The notes under the pieces are model-generated. The model made no database searches. It saw nothing but the letters and a program-made list of their open reading frames with translations, and was not told where the DNA came from. The position numbers and the translations under genes are program-made. Source: an uncultured Collinsella sp. (GTDB lineage Bacteria > Actinomycetota > Coriobacteriia > Coriobacteriales > Coriobacteriaceae). Taken from it: DNA of 64,000 nt. The DNA lies in assembly GCA_900768435.1 (NCBI GenBank), contig CAAGCW010000001.1:14292-78291 (forward strand), given 5' to 3'. This document shows, in pieces, positions 9,081 to 17,778 of the stretch; the stretch's first letter is position 1; every line of letters starts with the position of its first letter.

Positions 9081-9644
9081 ATGCCTACCATTTCTACCGC
9101 CGACTTCAAGAACGGCCTCGGTCTCCGCATCAAGGACAAGGTCTACACCATCGTCGAGTTCCAGCATGTCAAGCCGGGCAAGGGCGGCGCGTTTGTGCGC
9201 TACAAGACCCGCGACATCAAGAGCGGCCGCGTCGTCGAGAACACCTGCAACGCCGGCACCAAGTTCGAGAGCGTCATGCTCACCACCCGTGAGTTCCAGT
9301 ATCTCTACAACGATGGCACCGACTACATCTTCATGGACAACGAGTCCTATGAGCAGGTTCCCGTTCCCGAGGACATGGTGGGCGAGAACTCCAAGTGGCT
9401 GCGCGAGAACGACATCTGCCAGCTGCTCTTCGCCGACGATGAGCTCATGGGCGTGACTCCGCCGATGTTCATCGAGACCACCATCGTCCAGACCGACCCG
9501 GGCTTTAAGGGCGACACCGTCCAGGGTTCCACCAAGCCGGCCACGATCGACACCGGCGCTGTCATCCAGGTCCCCATGTACCTCAACGAGGGCGAGGTCA
9601 TCAAGGTTGACACCCGCGACGGCAAGTTCGTCTCCCGCGTCTAG
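9081..9644 (+). CDS. efp: Elongation factor P
   Basis: A 187-residue, three-domain translation factor that rescues ribosomes stalled at polyproline stretches. Domain I contains the tip loop KPGKGGAFVR with the conserved Lys that contacts the tRNA acceptor end. Domain III ends DTRDGKFVSRV, normal for EF-P. The ATG at 9081 has AAGAAAGG at correct spacing and the protein then begins with the usual PTISTADFKNGL. No EF-P modification gene is visible nearby. It is followed by an Asp23 gene and nusB, a typical Gram-positive run. Confidence 0.97.
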   Translation: MPTISTADFKNGLGLRIKDKVYTIVEFQHVKPGKGGAFVRYKTRDIKSGRVVENTCNAGTKFESVMLTTREFQYLYNDGTDYIFMDNESYEQVPVPEDMVGENSKWLRENDICQLLFADDELMGVTPPMFIETTIVQTDPGFKGDTVQGSTKPATIDTGAVIQVPMYLNEGEVIKVDTRDGKFVSRV

Positions 9645-9668
9645 CAACCAACTCTTCTAGGAGGACTC

Positions 9669-10031
9669 ATGCCCCAGGAAATCAAGATTGACGGCATCGG
9701 CATTTCGCCCGATGTTCTGACCGCCATTGTCTCGCGCGCCGTGTCCGATGTCGAGGGCATCGCCTCCGTTGGCGTCAAGGACCTTGCCACCAACCTTGTC
9801 TCCATGATGCTCTCGTCCAAGGCCCCGGCTTCCGAGCCGGCGGTCGAGGCCGAGGTCATCGGCGACAAGCTCGCACTCACCGTGCGTGTCGTGGTGTTCT
9901 TTGGCTATCCGTTCAAGAAACTCGCCGAGGCCGTTCGCGCCGCCGTGGTCGCCGCCATCGATGCCCAGGTGGGTGTTGAGGTTGAGCGCGTTGACGTTTG
10001 CATCGACGGCCTCGTTTTCCCCAAGGAGTAA
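9669..10031 (+). CDS. Asp23/Gls24 family envelope stress protein
   Basis: A 120-residue protein with the compact alpha/beta Asp23 (DUF322) fold: an early IDGIGISPDVL strand, the DVEGIASVGV segment, and a C-terminal VNV/VEVERVDVCIDGL strand pair. Members associate with the membrane or envelope and are often encoded between efp/accBC and nusB, as here (nusB starts 3 bases after its stop). A GGAGG site precedes the ATG. Function in this lineage is unproven; family membership is clear. Confidence 0.88.
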   Translation: MPQEIKIDGIGISPDVLTAIVSRAVSDVEGIASVGVKDLATNLVSMMLSSKAPASEPAVEAEVIGDKLALTVRVVVFFGYPFKKLAEAVRAAVVAAIDAQVGVEVERVDVCIDGLVFPKE

Positions 10032-10034
10032 CCT

Positions 10035-10619
10035 TTGAGCCTTAAGGTTTATCGCGGGCGCACGCTTGCCCGCAGTCAGGCGCTGCAGCTGCTGTTCCAG
10101 GCCGAGGCCACGGACAGTCCGCTCGAGCGCGTCCTCGAGGGTGATTTCCTGATCTCGAAGGGTCCCCTCGACCCCTATGCGCTGGAGCTGTGCCGCGGTG
10201 CCTACGATCATATCGACCGCATCGACTGCGCTCTGCGCTCCGTTGCCAAGAACTGGGATCTTATGCGCATGCCCGGCGCCGACCGCAACCTGCTGCGTAT
10301 CGCTGTCTACGAGATGCGTTTCCTCACCGACGAGGAGGTCTCGGACGCCATCGTGATCAACGAGGCCGTTGAGCTTGCCAAGGCCTATGGCACCGACCAG
10401 TCCGCGTCGTTTGTCAACGGCGTGCTGGGCAAGATCGCTCGCAGCGAGGAGCTGCCGGGCGAGGACCTGTACCAAGAGCTGCTCGCCGAGGATCGCGCTC
10501 GCGAGGAGGCCCAGGCTGCAGAGGCTGCCGCCAAGGTCGCTGCCGCTCAGGCTGCCGCCGGTGTACTTGCCGCTGATGCGGACGCTGCTGAGGCCGGCGT
10601 CGACTCCGTCGAGGAGTAG
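10035..10619 (+). CDS. nusB: Transcription antitermination factor NusB
   Basis: A 194-residue protein of the NusB fold, which binds boxA RNA with S10 during rRNA antitermination. RTLARSQALQLLFQAE at the N-terminus and NEAVELAKAYGTDQSASFVNGVLGKIA are the diagnostic segments. The start is TTG, just after the upstream stop. It is ~45 residues longer than a usual NusB because of an acidic, Ala-rich tail (from about residue 150) with no recognisable domain. The tail is low complexity and probably disordered. Confidence 0.93.
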   Translation: MSLKVYRGRTLARSQALQLLFQAEATDSPLERVLEGDFLISKGPLDPYALELCRGAYDHIDRIDCALRSVAKNWDLMRMPGADRNLLRIAVYEMRFLTDEEVSDAIVINEAVELAKAYGTDQSASFVNGVLGKIARSEELPGEDLYQELLAEDRAREEAQAAEAAAKVAAAQAAAGVLAADADAAEAGVDSVEE

Positions 10620-10621
10620 TC

Positions 10622-10861
10622 ATGCCAGAGGGTTCTGTCCGCAACTTTGACGAGATTTCGGACCGTCTGGACCAGATTATCGCTACCGTTCGCTCCAAGG
10701 ATACCTCCTTGGAGCGTTCACTCGATCTGTTTGACGAAGCGATTGAGCTGGGCTCCCGCGCGGTCGATATGGTCGACAAGTTTGAGTTGACGCCGCGTGA
10801 GGCCGATAAGCTCGAGCAGGAATACGATGAGGATGCGGCAAACGAATCCCAGGATAGCTAG
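10622..10861 (+). CDS. xseB: Exodeoxyribonuclease VII small subunit
   Basis: A 79-residue helical protein matching the XseB pattern: NFDEISDRLDQIIATVRS, then SLERSLDLFDEAIELG, followed by an acidic tail. XseB subunits wrap the coiled-coil stalk of XseA to form the nuclease that degrades single-stranded DNA. The large subunit gene xseA, which usually precedes xseB, is not in this window; xseB starts 2 bases after nusB and precedes tlyA. Confidence 0.9.
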   Translation: MPEGSVRNFDEISDRLDQIIATVRSKDTSLERSLDLFDEAIELGSRAVDMVDKFELTPREADKLEQEYDEDAANESQDS

Positions 10862-10896
10862 GCCGCATCTCCGGATACGAATGGTTGATGGCATTC

Positions 10897-11700
10897 ATGA
10901 AACGCGTGCGTCTTGATGACGAACTGATTTCACAGGGCATCTGCGCCGATCGCGCGGATGCCCTTCGCACTCTTATGGCCGGCTTGGTCTCGAGTGGCGG
11001 CGAGCGCTTGACTTCGCCGGGCCTTAAGGTGACCCCGGGCCTGCCGCTGCACGTGAAGGGGCGTATTCCCTATGTCGGCCGTGGCGGGCTTAAGCTCGAA
11101 GGCGCGCTTGAGGCGTTTGGCATCAATCCGACGGGACTTGCTTGTCTGGATGTGGGCTGCTCTACCGGCGGCTTTACCGATTGCCTGCTCAAGCGCGGAG
11201 CTGCGACCGTTGTCTCGGTGGACGTGGGTCGCGCCCAGTTCGATTGGTCGTTGCGTCAGGACGATCGCGTGACGCTGCATGAGCGCACCAACGTGACGCA
11301 GCTGCCTGAGCTTGGCTATGCCGGTGCCATCGACCTGGCTGTATGTGATGTCTCGTTTACCAGCATCGCGAATATCATCGACGCCGTGCTGGCGTGCCTG
11401 AAGCCTTCGGGTTCGTTCTGCACGCTCGTAAAGCCGCAGTTTGAGGCACCGGCGTCGCTGGTGGGTGAGGGCGGCATTGTGACCGATCCCGCCGTGCGCC
11501 GCGATACACTCGTGGCGGCGGTTGAACTCTTTGCCGCCAAGGGCCTGTTCCCGTTTGACGTGTGCGTGTCGCCCATCCATGGCGCTAAGGGCAACGTTGA
11601 GTTTTTCCTGTACGGCACAAGGTTTGCCCCCGGCGACTGCACCGACGATGAGCTGCAATCGCAGGTTTCGGTTTTGAGCGAGAAAGCTGCAACGCTATGA
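10897..11700 (+). CDS. tlyA: TlyA family rRNA (cytidine-2'-O)-methyltransferase / hemolysin A homologue
   Basis: A 267-residue protein with an N-terminal S4 RNA-binding domain (KRVRLDDELISQGIC), the YVGRGGLKLEGAL linker and a Rossmann methyltransferase domain with the SAM loop LDVGCSTGGFTDCLL. TlyA enzymes methylate 16S/23S rRNA cytidines. I chose the ATG at 10897 because the S4 domain begins immediately; ATG 10888 and TTG 10885 in the same frame are alternatives and none has a strong ribosome site. The stop overlaps the nadK start (ATGA). Gene order tlyA-nadK-recN is widespread in Gram-positive bacteria. Confidence 0.92.
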   Translation: MKRVRLDDELISQGICADRADALRTLMAGLVSSGGERLTSPGLKVTPGLPLHVKGRIPYVGRGGLKLEGALEAFGINPTGLACLDVGCSTGGFTDCLLKRGAATVVSVDVGRAQFDWSLRQDDRVTLHERTNVTQLPELGYAGAIDLAVCDVSFTSIANIIDAVLACLKPSGSFCTLVKPQFEAPASLVGEGGIVTDPAVRRDTLVAAVELFAAKGLFPFDVCVSPIHGAKGNVEFFLYGTRFAPGDCTDDELQSQVSVLSEKAATL

Positions 11701-12557
11701 AGGTCTTTCTGGTTCCCAATTACTACAAGCAAGAGGCGGTCGAGAGCGGCCTGATGCTCGAGCTTTGGCTTTCGCGCCAGGGCTACGAGGTCGCATGGGC
11801 TGCCGACCAGCGCTCCAAGATCCAGAGTGCTCCTGATGTTGACGATGCCGACCTGGTCATTACGCTCGGCGGCGACGGTACGCTGCTGCGCGCGGCTCGT
11901 ATCCTCAACTACCGCGAGATTCCCATTTTGGGTCTTTCCTATGGTCATTTGGGCTTTTTGACGGCCGCGAGTCCCGAGGAGCGCGACATTTTGCAGGTTG
12001 TGAGCGATGCCCTGTCCGGCGAGCTCCACGTGAGCCGCCGCGCCACCATCGCCGCCGATATCGTTTCGGTGCGTGAAGACGGCACGAAGGATGTCGTGCG
12101 CACGTTTGCCCTCAACGATATGGCGCTTACGCGCGGCCCCCTGTCCGATATGGTTGAGTTTGACATCACGGTGTCCGGCCATCATATCGACCGCCTTCGC
12201 GGCGACGGTGTCGTCGTTTCGACGGCGACCGGCTCCACCGGCTACGCGCTTTCCGCCGGCGGCCCCATTGTCAGCCCCGATTACACGGGTATGGTCTGTG
12301 TGCCCATCGCCCCGCATACCATTCAGGCTCGCGCTTTTTTGACCTCGCCGAGTGATGTCGTCGAGATCTTTATGTCCGATGATCGCCCGAGCGTGCCGGC
12401 GATTGCCATCGACGGACAGTTTATTACCTGTGATGGCACCGTCGAGAGCGTGGCCGTGCGTCGCGGTCCCGGCGATGTGCTGCTGCTGGATTACGGCCCC
12501 GAGAGCTTCTATAACTCGGTGAGCCGCGTGTTCTACGGAGTGCGTCATGATCGATGA
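11697..12557 (+). CDS. nadK: NAD kinase
   Basis: A 286-residue ATP/polyphosphate-type NAD kinase that makes NADP. The GGDGTLLRA loop is the nucleotide-binding signature of the family. NDMALTRG and the TATGSTGYALSAGGPI segment carry the NAD-binding residues. It overlaps tlyA upstream (4 bases) and recN downstream (11 bases), indicating a translationally coupled unit. Confidence 0.96.
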   Translation: MKVFLVPNYYKQEAVESGLMLELWLSRQGYEVAWAADQRSKIQSAPDVDDADLVITLGGDGTLLRAARILNYREIPILGLSYGHLGFLTAASPEERDILQVVSDALSGELHVSRRATIAADIVSVREDGTKDVVRTFALNDMALTRGPLSDMVEFDITVSGHHIDRLRGDGVVVSTATGSTGYALSAGGPIVSPDYTGMVCVPIAPHTIQARAFLTSPSDVVEIFMSDDRPSVPAIAIDGQFITCDGTVESVAVRRGPGDVLLLDYGPESFYNSVSRVFYGVRHDR

Positions 12558-14175
12558 GCTGCAGGTTTCTAACATTGCACTCATTCGTGAGGCGACGCTG
12601 GTGCCGAGTGCCGGCCTGACTGTCCTGACCGGCGAGACCGGTGCCGGCAAGACCGCGCTGCTCTCGGCGCTCAAGCTCATATTGGGAGAGCGCGCGGATT
12701 CCTCGACGGTGCGCGAGGGCGAGTCGCTGGCGAGCGTCGAGGCGCGCTTGTTCGACGGGCCGCACGACACGGAGGGGTTCACCGTGCAGCGTAGCCTTTC
12801 TGCCGAGGGCCGCAGTCGCGTAAAAATTGACGGCCGCATCGCCAGTGTGCGCGAGCTTTCGGAGCGCGTCGGCGTGATGATGGATCTTTGCGGGCAGCAT
12901 GAGCATCAGCGCTTGCTCGACCCGGCGCATCACGTTGCGATGGTCGATGCCTGGGCGGGGCGCTCTGCGCTCGAGGCGCTGGATGCGTACCGCGCCTGCT
13001 TTAAGGCATCGCGCGCTGCCGCCAAGGAAGTTCGACGTGTCGAAGAGGCCTCGCGTGCGCAGGGGAGCCGCGTCGAGGAGGCGCGCTTTGCCCTCGAGCG
13101 CATCGGTGAGGTCGACCCCAAGCCGGGCGAGTACGAGGAGCTCGAGGAGCTGCTGCCGCGCTCCGAACATGCCGAGGTACTGGTTGCCACAGCTAACGAT
13201 GCCCATGCATCGCTTGCCGCCGAAGGCGGAGCGCTCGATGCCGTGAACAGCGCCGTGGCAGAGCTTTCCCGTATGGCTAGCGTCGATCGCAAACTGGGTG
13301 ACATTGCCGATGCGCTTTCGGATGCCTGTATCTCCCTTGAGGACAGCGCGAACGAGCTTCGTGCCTATCGCGATGGCGTCGCCTTCGACCCGCGCGAGCT
13401 CGCTCGCATGCGTGAGCGGTATTCCGACCTCAAGGGTCTGTTGCGTCAGTGGGGTCCCACCATGGACGATGTTTTTGCCATGCGCGATCGCTCGCAAGAG
13501 CTGCTGTCCCTGGTTGATGATGGCGATGAGCAGATTAAAAAGGCGCGTGAATCACTTGGTGCTGCCGAGCGCGAGTTGTTCGCTGCTGCCAAGGCACTTA
13601 AGCGTGCTCGCAATACGGCGGCCCCGCGCTTCTGCCACGAGGTCGGCCGCCAGATGGCGCGCTTGGAGATGGGTAGTGCCGAGCTCGTCTGGGAGTCACG
13701 TGATCTTCCCCGTGCTGAGTGGACGCCGGTTGGTCCTTCGAGCTACGAATTGCTATACCGCAGCGGTGCCGGTTTGACACCACGTCCCCTCCGCCGCATT
13801 GCGTCGGGCGGCGAGTTAAGCCGCGTCATGCTGGCGAGCAAGGTGGTCTTGGGTAATGCTGACGGCGTCGACACACTGGTATTTGACGAGGTCGATGCCG
13901 GTGTCGGCGGCTCCACCGCCCGTGCGTTGGCAGGTGTACTGGCCGATCTTGCCGCCACGCATCAGGTCATCGTCGTAACCCACCTGGCGCAGGTCGCCGT
14001 TATGGCCGACAAGCATTACGTGGTCAGTAAAGAGCCCGGCGACGTTCCCCAAACCCATCTGGACGAGGTGACTGGCGCTGCCCGTATCGCCGAGATTGCC
14101 CGCATGCTCAGCGGCGATCAGTCGGAGGCAAGCTTGGCCCACGCAAAGCAGATGCTCGAAGAAGTTCGAGGCTAG
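12547..14175 (+). CDS. recN: DNA repair protein RecN
   Basis: A 542-residue SMC-like ATPase that acts early at double-strand breaks. Walker A is GETGAGKTALL near residue 35. The middle is the expected helical/coiled-coil arm, Ala/Glu/Arg-rich. The C-terminal half carries the SGGELSRVMLA signature and the Walker B LVFDEVDAGVGG. Length and domain order are normal. The start overlaps nadK by 11 bases. A symmetric terminator follows and serves the convergent regulator as well. Confidence 0.95.
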   Translation: MIDELQVSNIALIREATLVPSAGLTVLTGETGAGKTALLSALKLILGERADSSTVREGESLASVEARLFDGPHDTEGFTVQRSLSAEGRSRVKIDGRIASVRELSERVGVMMDLCGQHEHQRLLDPAHHVAMVDAWAGRSALEALDAYRACFKASRAAAKEVRRVEEASRAQGSRVEEARFALERIGEVDPKPGEYEELEELLPRSEHAEVLVATANDAHASLAAEGGALDAVNSAVAELSRMASVDRKLGDIADALSDACISLEDSANELRAYRDGVAFDPRELARMRERYSDLKGLLRQWGPTMDDVFAMRDRSQELLSLVDDGDEQIKKARESLGAAERELFAAAKALKRARNTAAPRFCHEVGRQMARLEMGSAELVWESRDLPRAEWTPVGPSSYELLYRSGAGLTPRPLRRIASGGELSRVMLASKVVLGNADGVDTLVFDEVDAGVGGSTARALAGVLADLAATHQVIVVTHLAQVAVMADKHYVVSKEPGDVPQTHLDEVTGAARIAEIARMLSGDQSEASLAHAKQMLEEVRG

Positions 14176-14193
14176 GTCGTATCGGCGGTGCTG

Positions 14194-14226
14194 GTGGGAC
14201 AAAATAGACTGAAATTTTTGTCCCAC
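14194..14226. terminator. Bidirectional terminator between recN and the RpiR-type regulator
   Basis: GTGGGACAAAA (14194-14204) is the exact inverse of TTTTGTCCCAC (14216-14226). A/T runs are on both sides, as expected for convergent genes. Confidence 0.75.
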
Positions 14227-14234
14227 TACGCGTT

Positions 14235-15092
14235 TTACTCAACGACCTTATCGGGCTGGATGAGCTCCTCGTAGTAGCTGATATGCTCGCGAGCGTCTTC
14301 AATCTCGGGCAGCAGGAAGTTGTAGATGACTTCGATGATCATCGTGGCGCTGATCTTAGAGAACGCAAAGTCGCCTGTCGTCAGCAGCGCTTCGTGGTTG
14401 ACGGTATTAAAAGTGTAGTCTGCCAGACGCGCGAGCGGAGATTTGCTGTCGCTGCTGATGACGACTACGGTTGCGCCGCAGTTGCGAGCCGCTTTTGCCA
14501 TGCGATTCAGTCGGCGCGATTTGCCGGAGTTTGAGATGAGCACGATGACGTCGCCGGGGCGTAGTGTGAGTGCAAACCCGATCGAGGTCTCGCTGATGGT
14601 GCTCGCCATACAGCGAAGGCCCAGCTGCGAAAACTTAAATGTCGCATCGAGCGCGACCGCGTTCGTATTGCCCACAGCCGCAAACTCAATAACCCCTGCA
14701 TGCTTAAGGGCATGTACAACAGCCGCCAGCGTATCGTGGTCGATCCCGTCGATGGTCGCATTAAGCTCGCTCACCTTGGCAGCCAGGATGTTCTTAAGGC
14801 TCTGCTCCATATTGTCGAGCGAGACCTCGTCAGTCAGGCCCTCGTTGCGCTGGCTTTCCAAATCCCTCGCCAGCGAAAACTGAAAGCTGCGGAAGCTGCC
14901 AAAGCCAAGCTTGCGGCAGAAGCGCGAAACGGTCGCCTCGGACGTGGCGGCGGCGCGCGAGAGCTGAGCCGCCGTGAGGCGTGGCGCCTCGGACTGGTGC
15001 TCCAATATATAGTCGACAATGCGCTGCTCTGACTCGCTGTATCCCTGATGGGTACTAATGAGGGAAAGTGCGCTCTTGCTACTATCGGTCAT
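14235..15092 (-). CDS. RpiR/MurR family transcriptional regulator with SIS domain
   Basis: A 285-residue regulator. The N-terminal HTH domain includes LSRAAATSEATVSRFCRKLGF (the recognition helix region), and the C-terminal SIS sugar-phosphate-binding domain includes the ISNSGKSRRL loop. The ATG at 15092 has AGGAGCC before it; an upstream in-frame ATG at 15140 lacks one. It is divergent from the fructose PTS gene and most likely controls it in response to a sugar phosphate. An inverted repeat in the intergenic region (GGTAAAC/GTTTACG) is a candidate operator. The ligand is inferred from context only. Confidence 0.85.
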   Translation of the reverse strand: MTDSSKSALSLISTHQGYSESEQRIVDYILEHQSEAPRLTAAQLSRAAATSEATVSRFCRKLGFGSFRSFQFSLARDLESQRNEGLTDEVSLDNMEQSLKNILAAKVSELNATIDGIDHDTLAAVVHALKHAGVIEFAAVGNTNAVALDATFKFSQLGLRCMASTISETSIGFALTLRPGDVIVLISNSGKSRRLNRMAKAARNCGATVVVISSDSKSPLARLADYTFNTVNHEALLTTGDFAFSKISATMIIEVIYNFLLPEIEDAREHISYYEELIQPDKVVE

Positions 15093-15173
15093 GGATGGCT
15101 CCTGGTTGGCATGATAATCGGACTCGTTTTGTAATGTCATAGTATAGGGGGATTTTCAATTACAAGATACACC

Positions 15174-15240
15174 TTGTCGTTTCAGGTGTTGATGGTAAAC
15201 TTTCACCTACCGTTTACGGTTATGAAAGAACCTTTCACCG
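15174..15240 (+). promoter_or_regulatory. Candidate promoter and operator of the fructose PTS gene
   Basis: TTGTCG (15174-15179) and TAAACT (15196-15201) are 16 bases apart. The -10 overlaps nested dyads: GTAAAC facing GTTTAC and CTTTCA facing TGAAAG, both between 15195 and 15230. RpiR/MurR-type regulators bind such dyads, so repression or activation by the divergent regulator is plausible. Confidence 0.4.
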
Positions 15241-15364
15241 GAGAATTGCGCCTTGTCTCTTCTCACGCGGACGGTAGGTTGGTATCTTTCAGTTGTGGAA
15301 AAGCGCGCAAGGACGCGCGTGTAGGGGAGCGCCTGCGGGCGCAAAACTTAAAAAGGAGGGACAC

Positions 15365-17368
15365 ATGGCTAAGTTTGACATCATCGCCGCCACCGGTTGC
15401 CCGACCGGCATTGCGCACACCTTCATGGCGAAGGAGGCGCTGGAGAAGGCAGCTGCCGAGCGAGGTCTGACCATTAAGGTCGAGACCCATGGCCAGGTCG
15501 GTGTCGAGAACGAGCTCACCAAGAGCGAGATCGCCGGTGCCAAGGCCGTCGTCGTCGCAGCCGATAAGGATGTCCAGGCTGAGCGTTTCGCCGGTAAGCC
15601 CATGGTTTCCGTCGGCGTTTCCAAGGCCCTGTCCGTCGAGGCCGCCGGAAAGCTGATTGACCGCGCGCTCGCCGCCAAGGGCGACGATACGGTTACCGCT
15701 GCCGCCGATGTCGAGGACGAGGTCGAGGAGAAGGAGTCCATCGGCCACGTTATCTACAAGCACCTCATGAACGGCGTCAGCCACATGCTGGTCTTCGTCG
15801 TTGCCGGTGGTGTTCTGACCGCCGTTTCGTTCCTGTGGGGCATCACGTCCTTCGATTCGACGGCTGCCGACTACAACACCTTCGCCGCTATGCTCAAGAT
15901 CATCGGCGGCATCGCCATGAACCTCATGGTTCCCGTGCTTTCTGCCTACATCGCCGAGTCCATCGGTAAGCGCCCGGCGCTCGTCCCTGGTTTTGTCGCC
16001 GGTATGATCGCCATTCAGGGCCTGCCTGTTAACGCCGAGACCGGCATGATCGACGCCGGTGGCGCCGGCGTGGGCTTCGGCTTCCTGGGCGGCATCGTCG
16101 GCGGCTTCCTCGCTGGCTATGTCATCCTGCTGCTCGAGAAGGTATTTGCCGGTCTGCCCAAGAACCTGGACGGCCTCAAGGCTATCTTCCTGTACCCGCT
16201 GTTCTCGACGGCTATCGTCGGCCTGGTCATGCTCGGCATTTCCGGCCCCATGGCTGCCATCAACACCGCCATGATGGACTTCCTCAAGGGCCTGTCCGCC
16301 TCTGGCGCCGTTGTCCTGGGTCTTGCCATCGGCTGCATGTGCGCCTTTGACATGGGTGGCCCGGTCAACAAGGCTGCTTACGTCACCGGTACTGCTATGC
16401 TCACCGAGGCACTGGCTGCTGGCGTTGGCACCGATACCTACAACTTCGGCACCAACTTCATGGCTGCCGTCTCTGCCGCCTGCATCGTTCCGCCGCTGAT
16501 CACCACCTTCGCCGTCGTCGTCGGCAAGAAGTACTTCAGCCAGGAGGATCATGACGCCGGTATCGTCAACCTCATTCTTGGTTGCACCCACATCACCGAG
16601 GGCGCCATTCCGTTCATGACCAAGAACATCTGGCCGGTCATGCCCATCATGATGCTCGGTTCCTCTATCGCTTCGATCCTGACCATTATGTTCAACGTTC
16701 ACGATCCGGCGCCTCACGGTGGCTTCCTGGTCCTGCCCGTTGTCGAGAACGGTCCGCTGTGGGTCCTCGCGATCCTCATCGGCGCTGTGGTCGGTGGCAT
16801 CCTGTTCGTGGCCTTCAAGAAGTACGACTTCGAGAAGAACCAGAAGGCCGTTCCTGCAGCCAAGCCGGTTGAGGCTCCCAAGGCCGCTGCCGTCGAGGCC
16901 CCCAAGGCCGAGGCTGCCGACTTCGTGAAGGTTGAGAACGTCTTTGTCGCCGAGGACTTCGCTTCTCGTGACGAGGCTCTGAGCTTCGTTTCCAACCAGG
17001 CCGTCAAGGCCGGTATCGCCAGTGACGCCGGCGCCGTGATGAACGCCTTCCTGGCCCGCGAGGCCGAGGGCACCACGGGCATGATGGAGGGCTTCGCCAT
17101 CCCGCATGCCAAGTCCGACGCCATTACCGAGGCTGCCGTCATCGTCGTCAAGGACGAGTCCGGGGTGACCGGTTGGGATACCATGGACGGCGCTCCCGTC
17201 AACGTGGCCATCGCTCTGCTCATCCCTGGTGCACAGGCTGGCACCACGCACCTCAAGATCCTGTCCAAGGTCGCCGAGGCGCTCATGGACGAGGACTTCC
17301 GTGGCACCGTCAAGGGTTCCACCGACGCCGCCGAGATCGCCAAGACGATCAACGCCCGTCTGGTCTAA
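15365..17368 (+). CDS. Fructose-type PTS permease, fused EIIB-EIIC-EIIA
   Basis: A 667-residue membrane phosphotransferase. Residues ~1-100 are the Fru-type EIIB domain with phospho-acceptor Cys12 in ATGCPTGIAHT. Residues ~130-480 are the EIIC channel (many helices; FDMGGPVNKAAY and GCTHITEGAIPF are conserved loops). After an Ala/Pro/Lys linker comes a C-terminal EIIA domain with active His near residue 580 in AIPHAKSDA. The domain order B-C-A differs from the A-B-C or separate arrangements common elsewhere. It imports fructose as fructose 1-phosphate, matching the two 1-phosphofructokinase genes downstream. AAGGAGGG is the ribosome site. The sugar is inferred from the family. Confidence 0.92.
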   Translation: MAKFDIIAATGCPTGIAHTFMAKEALEKAAAERGLTIKVETHGQVGVENELTKSEIAGAKAVVVAADKDVQAERFAGKPMVSVGVSKALSVEAAGKLIDRALAAKGDDTVTAAADVEDEVEEKESIGHVIYKHLMNGVSHMLVFVVAGGVLTAVSFLWGITSFDSTAADYNTFAAMLKIIGGIAMNLMVPVLSAYIAESIGKRPALVPGFVAGMIAIQGLPVNAETGMIDAGGAGVGFGFLGGIVGGFLAGYVILLLEKVFAGLPKNLDGLKAIFLYPLFSTAIVGLVMLGISGPMAAINTAMMDFLKGLSASGAVVLGLAIGCMCAFDMGGPVNKAAYVTGTAMLTEALAAGVGTDTYNFGTNFMAAVSAACIVPPLITTFAVVVGKKYFSQEDHDAGIVNLILGCTHITEGAIPFMTKNIWPVMPIMMLGSSIASILTIMFNVHDPAPHGGFLVLPVVENGPLWVLAILIGAVVGGILFVAFKKYDFEKNQKAVPAAKPVEAPKAAAVEAPKAEAADFVKVENVFVAEDFASRDEALSFVSNQAVKAGIASDAGAVMNAFLAREAEGTTGMMEGFAIPHAKSDAITEAAVIVVKDESGVTGWDTMDGAPVNVAIALLIPGAQAGTTHLKILSKVAEALMDEDFRGTVKGSTDAAEIAKTINARLV

Positions 17369-17403
17369 CCCCACAGCAAGCGGTTTCAATCGCCCCCTGT
17401 AAC

Positions 17404-17440
17404 AAAGGCGGAGACCTTCTCCAGGGTCTCCGCCTTTTTC
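17404..17440 (+). terminator. Rho-independent terminator after the fructose PTS gene
   Basis: AAAGGCGGAGACC pairs with GGTCTCCGCCTTT and is followed by TTTTC. Confidence 0.85.
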
Positions 17441-17451
17441 TACCTCTCCCA

Positions 17452-17522
17452 TAAGTTGCGGTGAAATAGAGACTGTTTAACCGTTTCAACCCAAAATTCA
17501 GTCCCTATTTCACCGCAACTTA
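17452..17522. repeat. Palindromic repeat family 2, complete copy
   Basis: A 24-base arm (17452-17475, TAAGTTGCGGTGAAATAG...) and its inverse (17499-17522) differ at one base and enclose a 23-base AT-rich spacer. A second full copy lies at 50386-50455 and a half copy at 27756-27779. No coding potential. Confidence 0.85.
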
Positions 17523-17626
17523 CAAAAGGGCATAGAGGGGACTACCTATCGAGTCTTTGTTGCGTACAGATAATCAGCCAGAATTCCGTTCGCACGATAT
17601 TACTCTGGACCGACCGAGTTTCCGCA

Positions 17627-17778
17627 GCTTGCTCGCCCATAGGGGGCCGGGCGCGGCCAGTGAGATTTATCGCGAGTTCCGCACGAGCCGAAGAGCACTT
17701 AATGTGCTCTTCGTGCGAGCAGGACTGTAGAGCAGGAAATCTCACTGGCCGCGCCCGGCCCCCTATGGGCGAGCAAGC
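17627..17778 (+). repeat. Hairpin repeat family 1, copy A (long perfect arms around a conserved core)
   Basis: Two 42-base arms (17627-17668 and 17737-17778) are exact inverse complements. They enclose a 68-base core (17669-17736) that itself holds a hairpin, GAAGAGCAC/GTGCTCTTC. The core is almost identical to that of copy B at 57514-57634 (reverse orientation), whereas the arms share no sequence with it. Together with the family 2 palindrome and a promoter region, this fills the 548-base gap between the fructose PTS gene and ptsH. I see no gene here. Confidence 0.85.
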
